The notes under the pieces were generated by a model. It was not told where the DNA came from and made no database searches. It saw only the letters and a program-made list of their open reading frames with translations. DNA of 11,860 bases from Synergistaceae bacterium (lineage in GTDB: Bacteria > Synergistota > Synergistia > Synergistales > Synergistaceae): NCBI GenBank assembly GCA_028702015.1, contig JAQVPO010000012.1:1-11860 (forward strand), read 5' to 3'. Below, one piece after another: positions 6,598 to 11,860 of this stretch. How positions within the stretch are numbered: the first letter of the stretch is position 1; every line of letters starts with the position of its first letter. Made by a program: the position numbers and the translations under genes.

Positions 6598-7074
6598 ATG
6601 CTGAACCGCCCTGACTGGGACAGTTATTTTTTAATGATAGCAAAGGTAGTCGCAAGCAGGAGCACCTGTATGAGAAGAAATGTCGGAGCTGTTCTTGTCA
6701 AGGACCAGCAAATACTCAGCACCGGCTACAATGGGGCACCTAAGGGAATAATACACTGTGAAGAAGCCGGATGCTTAAGGGAAGCCCTTGGCATTCCTTC
6801 AGGCGAGAGACATGAGATCTGCCGCGGATCCCATGCGGAGATAAACGCAATAGCACAGGCGGCATATGCTGGCGTAGCAACTGCAGGGTGCTGGCTTTAC
6901 TGTACTCATGAGCCATGTGTTTACTGTACAAAAGCATTGATAAATTGCGGCTGCAAACGCATAGTTTATATTCATCCCTACCCCGATAAAGTATCAAGAG
7001 AGATACTTATGCAGTCGGGGGTTGAGGCTATCTGTATACCGGAAGATATGCTGCAAAAGAATAATTTTCGATAG
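6598..7074 (+). CDS. comEB: dCMP deaminase, ComEB type
   Basis: A 158-residue zinc-dependent deaminase converting dCMP to dUMP, which supplies thymidylate synthesis in the cytoplasm. The zinc site is visible as His79-Ala-Glu81 within [15 protein letters not shown], and Cys107 and Cys110 in HEPCVYC; Glu81 would be the proton shuttle. The N-terminal [53 protein letters not shown] and [12 protein letters not shown] segments are characteristic of the ComEB/dCMP deaminase group rather than cytidine deaminase. Length is normal and no key residue is missing. A GGGAGAGGA stretch (6585-6593) serves as SD for the ATG. The following HD-domain gene starts 14 bp downstream, and its AGGAGG SD overlaps this stop codon. 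Confidence 0.93.
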   Translation: MLNRPDWDSYFLMIAKVVASRSTCMRRNVGAVLVKDQQILSTGYNGAPKGIIHCEEAGCLREALGIPSGERHEICRGSHAEINAIAQAAYAGVATAGCWLYCTHEPCVYCTKALINCGCKRIVYIHPYPDKVSREILMQSGVEAICIPEDMLQKNNFR

Positions 7075-7088
7075 GAGGAAAAATATAA

Positions 7089-7652
7089 GTGTTTACGCGC
7101 GAAGAATCGATCAAGTTCCTTAAGGAACACAATAAGGAAGAGATGCACCTGCGTCATGCTTACGCTGTTGAAGGTGCAATGAGATGGTTTGCAGGAGAAA
7201 ATGGAGAAGACGAAGATTACTGGGGGCTGATCGGCCTTATGCATGACATCGACTGGGAAGAATTCCCCAGTACAGATACCCACCCTATGAAGGGCGGAGA
7301 AATGCTTAAAGAAATGGGTTATCCGGATGATTTTGTACATGCCGTACTCGCTCACGGATGGGAATACTCTGGCATAAAACCTGAAACACTATGCGAAAAA
7401 TACCTCTATACAATAGATGAACTTACTGGATTCATCACAGCAGTAGCGCTTGTCCGTCCAAGCAAATCACTTCAGGACCTGGAGCTGAAATCGGTAAAGA
7501 AAAAATGGAAAGACAAGGCGTTCGCAAAGGGCGTAAACAGGGAAGTAATCGAAAAAGGATCAGAATTGCTCGGCATACCGCTCGAAAAACTTATTGAACA
7601 GACTATTACGGCATTAAGACCTGTAGAAAAGCAAATCGGACTCGGTTCCTGA
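7089..7652 (+). CDS. HD-domain metal-dependent hydrolase
   Basis: A 187-residue single-domain HD-superfamily protein. The conserved pattern is seen as His23 (LRHAYAVEGAMRWF), His52-Asp53 (GLMHDIDWEEF), His65 (THPMKGGEML) and Asp110 (TIDELTGFITAVALVRPSK). The C-terminal KSVKKKWKDKAFAKGVNREVIEKG block is typical of a widespread bacterial subgroup annotated only as HD-domain hydrolase. HD proteins hydrolyse phosphoesters, often nucleotides, but the substrate of this subgroup is not known to me. The start is GTG at 7089, with AGGAGG at 7073-7078 overlapping the comEB stop and 10-nt spacing. Placement after a dCMP deaminase makes a nucleotide substrate conceivable, which is an inference only. Confidence 0.88.
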   Translation: MFTREESIKFLKEHNKEEMHLRHAYAVEGAMRWFAGENGEDEDYWGLIGLMHDIDWEEFPSTDTHPMKGGEMLKEMGYPDDFVHAVLAHGWEYSGIKPETLCEKYLYTIDELTGFITAVALVRPSKSLQDLELKSVKKKWKDKAFAKGVNREVIEKGSELLGIPLEKLIEQTITALRPVEKQIGLGS

Positions 7653-7690
7653 AGCATCGGAAGCAAAAAATAACGAAGGGAGGATACAAA

Positions 7691-8329
7691 ATGTCAATTT
7701 CATTGATACTTGCCGATGACCACCCGCTTACCAGAGAGGGCATGAAAGCATATCTGGCAAAAGAGACAGATTTTAATATCCTTGGAAGCTATGCAGACGG
7801 AGATTCAGCATGGGCAGGTATACAGCAGCTTAAACCACAGGTTGCCCTTCTTGATATCAGGATGCCGGGCATAGACGGCGTAGCTCTTGCTCGAAAGATC
7901 AAGGATGCATCTCTTCCTGTTGCATCTCTGATGCTGACTTCTTACGATGCACAGCAGTACGTTATGGCCTCACTCAGAGCTGGAGCCCGCGGTTACGTTC
8001 TCAAGACAGCGAGCATGGAGACTCTTTCAAAAGCTATCCGGATCGTTGCGCGCGGAGGCTTCTACCTTGACAGTGAAGTGGCAAATGCTGTTGAGCAGGA
8101 AGGAGATTTTGTACCAGAGCCAGTATCCGTAAGGGAAAGAGAAGTTCTCCTCCTTGCTGCACGCGGTCTTTCCGGAAAAGAGATAGCCACTCAGCTTTTT
8201 ATAAGCGAGAGAACTGTGCAGACACACCTGGCCTCAATATATGACAAGCTTGGTGCAAAAAATAAGACGGAAGCCATGCTCCTCTCTCTTAAATACGGCA
8301 TAGTGACATTGGAGGAACTGCTCGATTGA
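7691..8329 (+). CDS. NarL/FixJ-family response regulator with LuxR-type HTH
   Basis: A 212-residue two-component response regulator. The receiver domain (about 1-120) has the acidic pair Asp9-Asp10, phospho-acceptor Asp55 in LLDIRMPG, Thr83 and Lys105, all in the expected places. A LuxR/GerE DNA-binding domain occupies about 143-205: VSVREREVLLLAARGLSGKE, then IATQLFISERTVQTHLASIYDKLGA. It is a complete, normal-length NarL type. The ATG has GGGAGG (7678-7683) at 7-nt spacing. Its stop overlaps the start of the sensor kinase gene (TTGA at 8326-8329), so the pair is a cognate two-component system. The signal and target genes cannot be read here; the gene may be autoregulated, but no operator is recognised. 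Confidence 0.95.
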   Translation: MSISLILADDHPLTREGMKAYLAKETDFNILGSYADGDSAWAGIQQLKPQVALLDIRMPGIDGVALARKIKDASLPVASLMLTSYDAQQYVMASLRAGARGYVLKTASMETLSKAIRIVARGGFYLDSEVANAVEQEGDFVPEPVSVREREVLLLAARGLSGKEIATQLFISERTVQTHLASIYDKLGAKNKTEAMLLSLKYGIVTLEELLD

Positions 8330-9711
8330 GGAGAAATCTTCTCCTTCAGCTGACTATTGCAGTCTTTCTGCCTAGCCTGGGAGCATTCCTCCTTGCATGG
8401 ATAAGCTTCTGCCAGTTTGAAAATACTATGGAGGGGGTATCCGCTTCATACGTCCAGAACCTGGCAAGAGGAGCTGCCGCAAGGCTGGAGTCTTCCCAGT
8501 GGGATTTAAGGACTGACGGGACCTGGCAGCCAAACCAATACAGGTCGCGCATACTCGGACTTGGAGAAATGATGTCTGATGACATGGCCGTGCCTGGAAT
8601 GTTTGCTGTCTTCGATGGCGACGGCAACCTGATATACGGCACATCTGACATCACTATACTCTCTATGATATGGGATAAGCCTATTGCAGTTATGTCGCCC
8701 CAGAAAATAATGGGGTCAGACGGAAGGTTTTATACTATAGCAGTCTACCCCATGCTTCAGAGAAATCTCTTTGTAGTTGCAGCTGTTTCCTGGGATAAGC
8801 TGCTGGGACCAATGGTATCGCTGACTACCTTCTGGCCGTTTATGATGGGTATCCTTGGATTGATAGGAATTTTCTCTGTTTACATATTGTGGCAGAAAGT
8901 CATACTGCCACTTAAAGACCTTGAGGAAGAGGTTTCGATGCTTAGCTGGGGAGAAGAAGTCCCCTTGAAAAATGCACCTGAAGCGGTCACTGAGCTCCAG
9001 AAGCTCAGAGAGGCCCTGGTTGTACTGGCAAATTCTGCAATAGACAAAGTACGGCTTTCACGAAGATATGTAAATGACCTTGTAAAGGTACAGGAGGAAG
9101 AACGTGCGAGAATATCACGGGACATACACGACGGTCCCCTGCAGGATCTGACTGCACTGATTCAGAGACTGAGACTGCTTTCCCTTGATATGGATTCTCC
9201 GGAAGAGAGAGAAAAGCAGCTTAAGGAGGCCGAAAACGCAGCAATGGCAGGAGTCAAAGAAATGAGAGAGCTGTGCAACAACCTGACTCCTCCCTGGCTT
9301 GATCTCGGGATATCTCAGGCATTAACTGAGCTTTCAGAAAGACAGAGCGCTCAGCTTAACATAAAGATACATCTTGATCTTCAGGATGTACCGGACCTTC
9401 CGGATGACGTGACGCTTGCGTTTTTCAGGGTAGCACAGGAGGCGGTCAATAACTCTGCAAGGCATGGCGGCGCAGAGAACGTCTCAATTTCACTCAAAAA
9501 TACCGGTAAAATGATACTGCTTCAGATCGAGGATGACGGGAAAGGATTTAAGGTCCTTGATAATTTTACTGATCTTCGTGTACAGGGGCATAGAGGACTT
9601 TCCAACATGCGCGAGAGAATGTCCATAGTAGGAGGCAATTTCAGTATTTCATCAACCCCTGGAAGAGGAACAGTAATTCGCTGTGAACTTCCGTTAGTGA
9701 CTGTAGAATAG
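8326..9711 (+). CDS. Membrane sensor histidine kinase, NarL-partner type (HisKA_3)
   Basis: A 461-residue sensor kinase. Hydrophobic segment 1 (about 4-26) and segment 2 (about 168-190, FWPFMMGILGLIGIFSVYIL) bracket an extracytoplasmic sensing domain of about 140 residues of no recognised type. A HAMP-like linker follows (about 190-245). The HisKA_3 helix reads EEERARISRDIHDGPLQDL, with phospho-accepting His268. The ATPase domain shows the N box around Asn375-Asn376 (FRVAQEAVNNSARHG), Asp404-Gly-Lys-Gly407 (G1) and GLSNMRERMSIVGG with STPGRGT near the end. All catalytic motifs are present. The TTG start at 8326 overlaps the response-regulator stop as TTGA and has GGAGGA (8311-8316) at 9-nt spacing, so translation is coupled. 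The stimulus is unknown. Confidence 0.94.
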   Translation: MRRNLLLQLTIAVFLPSLGAFLLAWISFCQFENTMEGVSASYVQNLARGAAARLESSQWDLRTDGTWQPNQYRSRILGLGEMMSDDMAVPGMFAVFDGDGNLIYGTSDITILSMIWDKPIAVMSPQKIMGSDGRFYTIAVYPMLQRNLFVVAAVSWDKLLGPMVSLTTFWPFMMGILGLIGIFSVYILWQKVILPLKDLEEEVSMLSWGEEVPLKNAPEAVTELQKLREALVVLANSAIDKVRLSRRYVNDLVKVQEEERARISRDIHDGPLQDLTALIQRLRLLSLDMDSPEEREKQLKEAENAAMAGVKEMRELCNNLTPPWLDLGISQALTELSERQSAQLNIKIHLDLQDVPDLPDDVTLAFFRVAQEAVNNSARHGGAENVSISLKNTGKMILLQIEDDGKGFKVLDNFTDLRVQGHRGLSNMRERMSIVGGNFSISSTPGRGTVIRCELPLVTVE

Positions 9712-9764
9712 ATAAAGACTGTTTACCAAACTATCGAAAGGTGGGAGCCCTGAGGGCGAAGAAT

Positions 9765-11396
9765 TTGAAATTAAAAATTCATGGAGCAGCTGGAGAAGTT
9801 ACAGGATCAAACTATATGATCGATACCAATTCATTTAAAGTTCTTGTGGACTGCGGGTTCCACCAGGGACAGGATGAACAGAAGCATGAGGGAGAAGCTT
9901 TCAATTTTGACCCAACCTCAATTGACGCGCTTCTTCTGACACACGCACACATAGACCACAGCGGAAGAATACCTCTTCTTGTCAAAGAGGGTTTCAAGGG
10001 CAAGATCTTCTGCACATACGCAACATCAGAGCTCGTTGAGATACTCTGGAGGGATTCGGCCAGGCTCATGGGTGAGGAGGCGGAATGGAGGACAAGAAAG
10101 AACAGCAGAAAAGGACTGCCTCCTGTAGAACCTCTCTATACAGAAAAAGAAGTGGAATCCTCATTAGGTCTATTGTCACCTGTACCTTATGATGAAATGA
10201 TCGAAATAATCCAGGGGTTCAAAGTACGTTTCCGTGAAGCAGGCCACATCCTCGGCAGTTCAATAATTGAAACATGGATATCTGAAAACAACGTAGATAA
10301 AACGGTCAAGGTCGTCTTTTCAGGAGATCTTGGCCCTCATGACGGAGTAATAGAAAAACCGCCGACTCTTATTGAGGACGCGGATTTTGTATTGATAGAG
10401 TCAACCTATGGAGACAGGCTTCATAAATCCCTTCAGGACACAAGGTCAGAATTTGAAGAAGCTTTGAAGGAAGCACTTCAAACAAGTGCAAAAGTCCTTG
10501 TACCTACTTTTGTGGTAGACCGTGCACAAAGGGTGCTTTACGAGCTTGACCTTTTCCAGAAAAAAAATCCTGACCTCAAAATGCCGAAGATATATCTTGA
10601 TTCACCGATGGGAATAAAAGTAACAGAGATTTACAGCAAATATATTCCTCTCCTTTCAAGGGAGCTTAAAGAGATGTTCCTTAAAGGAGACGACCCGTTC
10701 GAGCCTGAGAATTTCCAGTTTACCCGTTCATCTGATGAATCACGGGCGGTAAATGAAGAGGTCAGCGGGATCATACTTGCAGGCAGCGGGATGTGCTCAG
10801 GCGGAAGGATAATGCATCATCTCAAGCATAATCTCTATAAGCCGGACACCCATGTTCTGTTCGTTGGATACCAGGCATATGGAACACTCGGGCGCAGGCT
10901 CGTTGACGGTGCAAAAGAGATAAGGATCGCTGGCGAAGATGTTTCTGTAAAAGCCCAGTTCCATACCCTGAACGGTTTTTCGGCACATGCAGACAGGAAC
11001 GATCTTCTCGAATGGGCGGGAAATTTCCCGAAAAAGGCCAGATTCATCGTTGTTCACGGAGAACCAAAGTCTGCTCAGGCTCTTGCTATGGGACTTAACG
11101 ACAAAGGTTACGCTGCACAGGTGCCTGCGCTGAACGACACGATAGACCTGCTCGCTGCAGCGGAAGAAAAAGCAGTGAAGATGCCTGTCATTTCACAGAA
11201 GATAATAGACAGTATCGAGATGGGACCGCAGGATATCATGCAGATGCTCGCAGCAATTACCCAGAAAACTGATGAAATGCAGCGGCTGAATATAAAGAGC
11301 AAAGATTACGCGAAGATAATGCCGCTTCTTGTCTCTGCAAAAACTTTATTGGAAACGGCCGCTTCACTGGGAAAAGATGTCAAAAAATCTGCGTGA
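9765..11396 (+). CDS. Metallo-beta-lactamase fold beta-CASP RNase-like protein
   Basis: An MBL-fold/beta-CASP protein of the CPSF/RNA-exonuclease group, expected to cut or trim RNA in the cytoplasm. Numbered from the TTG at 9765, it has the zinc motif His60-x-His62-x-Asp64-His65 (THAHIDHSG), His161 (AGHILGSS), Asp188 (FSGDLGP), the beta-CASP stretch GSGMCSGGRIMHHLKH, His408 (FSAHADRND) and His431 (VVHGEPKSA). All metal ligands appear intact. A helical tail of about 65 residues follows the core. The TTG at 9765 is preferred: GAGGG (9752-9756) lies 8 nt upstream and the protein then begins MKLKIHGAAGEVTGS, as family members do. A GTG at 9741 would add eight residues but lacks a spaced SD. It follows the sensor kinase by 53 bp with no terminator between. 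Confidence 0.92.
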   Translation: MKLKIHGAAGEVTGSNYMIDTNSFKVLVDCGFHQGQDEQKHEGEAFNFDPTSIDALLLTHAHIDHSGRIPLLVKEGFKGKIFCTYATSELVEILWRDSARLMGEEAEWRTRKNSRKGLPPVEPLYTEKEVESSLGLLSPVPYDEMIEIIQGFKVRFREAGHILGSSIIETWISENNVDKTVKVVFSGDLGPHDGVIEKPPTLIEDADFVLIESTYGDRLHKSLQDTRSEFEEALKEALQTSAKVLVPTFVVDRAQRVLYELDLFQKKNPDLKMPKIYLDSPMGIKVTEIYSKYIPLLSRELKEMFLKGDDPFEPENFQFTRSSDESRAVNEEVSGIILAGSGMCSGGRIMHHLKHNLYKPDTHVLFVGYQAYGTLGRRLVDGAKEIRIAGEDVSVKAQFHTLNGFSAHADRNDLLEWAGNFPKKARFIVVHGEPKSAQALAMGLNDKGYAAQVPALNDTIDLLAAAEEKAVKMPVISQKIIDSIEMGPQDIMQMLAAITQKTDEMQRLNIKSKDYAKIMPLLVSAKTLLETAASLGKDVKKSA

Positions 11397-11398
11397 TC

Positions 11399-11428
11399 TA
11401 TATCCCCTTTTAAATCAATGGGGATATA
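11399..11428. terminator. Hairpin after the beta-CASP gene, possible terminator
   Basis: A perfect 9-bp inverted repeat, TATATCCCC (11399-11407) and GGGGATATA (11420-11428), encloses a 12-nt loop. It begins 3 bases after the beta-CASP stop codon. No T tract follows on either strand, so it is not a textbook intrinsic terminator. It may act weakly, stabilise the mRNA 3' end, or mark a factor-dependent end. It does separate this transcription unit from the next gene, which has its own promoter-like sequence. Confidence 0.45.
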
Positions 11429-11433
11429 ATACC

Positions 11434-11462
11434 TTGGTTGCAGGAAGTATATTTTTTATAGA
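11434..11462 (+). promoter_or_regulatory. Possible promoter for the last, truncated gene
   Basis: TTGGTT (11434-11439) and TATAGA (11457-11462) are 17 bp apart. An overlapping alternative uses TTGCAG (11438-11443) with ATATAA (11462-11467). Both match consensus only partly. They sit just after the hairpin and about 35 bp before the ATG at 11500, where a promoter would be expected. Confidence 0.35.
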
Positions 11463-11499
11463 TATAAGATCCAAATAGCTGTAAGAGGAGAGAAGCCCT

Positions 11500-11860
11500 A
11501 TGCCTAAAAGGCTCAAGTTATTGATAGTAACAGTCTGTATATCCGCAGCTGTCCTCTGGGCTCTTTTTGCATATTTCAGCACCAGGGGCCCGGCGGTCTT
11601 GGCATCAAGACTGCCGCTCCCTTCGGGATCAAGCCCGTATATAGTGTTCGAGACAACAGAAAGCTATTATCCGGCTTCGCTGACAGCACTCCTGACAAAG
11701 GGTCAGTATGCCCTGTTCCGTGAAGGATCCACGGGAAATCAAATCCTGTCATTTGTAAAAACAGCAAAAGAATGTGCTGTGCTTATCGAAGACGGGAACG
11801 AAGGAACAATAGAAATCTATGCTGTGCTCCGCCTGTCTCCTGAAGATATATCACATCTGT
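11500..11860 (+). CDS. N-terminally membrane-anchored protein of unknown function, truncated by window end
   Basis: An open frame of 120 codons runs from the ATG at 11500 to the right edge without a stop. GAGGAG (11485-11490) precedes the ATG by 9 nt, which strongly supports the start. The N-terminus is basic (MPKRLK) followed by a hydrophobic stretch at about residues 7-26 (LLIVTVCISAAVLWALFAYF), giving a signal anchor or uncleaved signal. The rest would lie outside the cytoplasmic membrane. The segment PSGSSPYIVFETTESYYPASL and the later ECAVLIEDGNEGTIEIYAVLRLSPEDI suggest an alternating alpha/beta fold. I do not recognise the family, and no catalytic motif is visible in this part. It has its own promoter-like sequence and follows a hairpin, so it likely begins a new transcription unit. 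Confidence 0.8.
   Translation, partial: MPKRLKLLIVTVCISAAVLWALFAYFSTRGPAVLASRLPLPSGSSPYIVFETTESYYPASLTALLTKGQYALFREGSTGNQILSFVKTAKECAVLIEDGNEGTIEIYAVLRLSPEDISHL

Noticed and set aside
8346..8654. Minus-strand 102-codon open frame inside the sensor kinase gene
   Set aside because: It is antisense to the kinase N-terminus, which has a good start and membrane pattern.
1..11860. CRISPR array, insertion sequence or phage element
   Set aside because: No regularly spaced direct repeats, transposase, integrase or terminal inverted repeats were seen; genes look like chromosomal housekeeping and accessory metabolism.

Overview
The window reads as an ordinary chromosomal stretch from a diderm (outer-membrane), probably anaerobic and fermentative bacterium. 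An RND-type efflux adaptor points to an outer membrane, and citrate-lyase maturation genes point to fermentation. Synergistota or a similar lineage would fit, but that is a guess from gene content and protein style. No rRNA, tRNA, CRISPR, insertion sequence or phage gene is visible. Genes are tightly packed, and TTG starts are common: four are supported by Shine-Dalgarno (SD) spacing.

Left part, minus strand (1-1996). The N-terminal third of an RND efflux membrane-fusion protein runs off the left edge. A TetR/AcrR-type repressor gene precedes it in the same orientation. The repressor's promoter is a perfect TTGACA/TATAAT pair whose spacer is filled by a 9-bp inverted repeat, so an autorepressed efflux operon is likely. 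Upstream, also on the minus strand, is a RarD-type EamA/DMT transporter.

Middle part, plus strand (2120-6367). Four closely spaced genes form a probable operon: an M20D amidohydrolase, an AMP-forming acyl-CoA synthetase-like protein, citrate lyase ligase (CitC) and the citrate lyase prosthetic-group transferase (CitX). No citrate lyase subunit genes (citD/E/F) and no citG are present. The first two enzymes each carry a substitution at a residue usually considered catalytic: Gly in place of the M20 general-base Glu, and Glu in place of the A10 Lys of the adenylating enzyme. This is the most unusual region of the window.

Right part, plus strand (6598-11860). A ComEB-type dCMP deaminase, an HD-domain hydrolase, a NarL/LuxR-type response regulator, its HisKA_3 sensor kinase and a beta-CASP metallo-beta-lactamase RNase-like protein follow with short gaps or overlaps and may be co-transcribed. 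After a 9-bp hairpin, a new gene for an N-terminally membrane-anchored protein of unknown function begins and is cut by the right edge.
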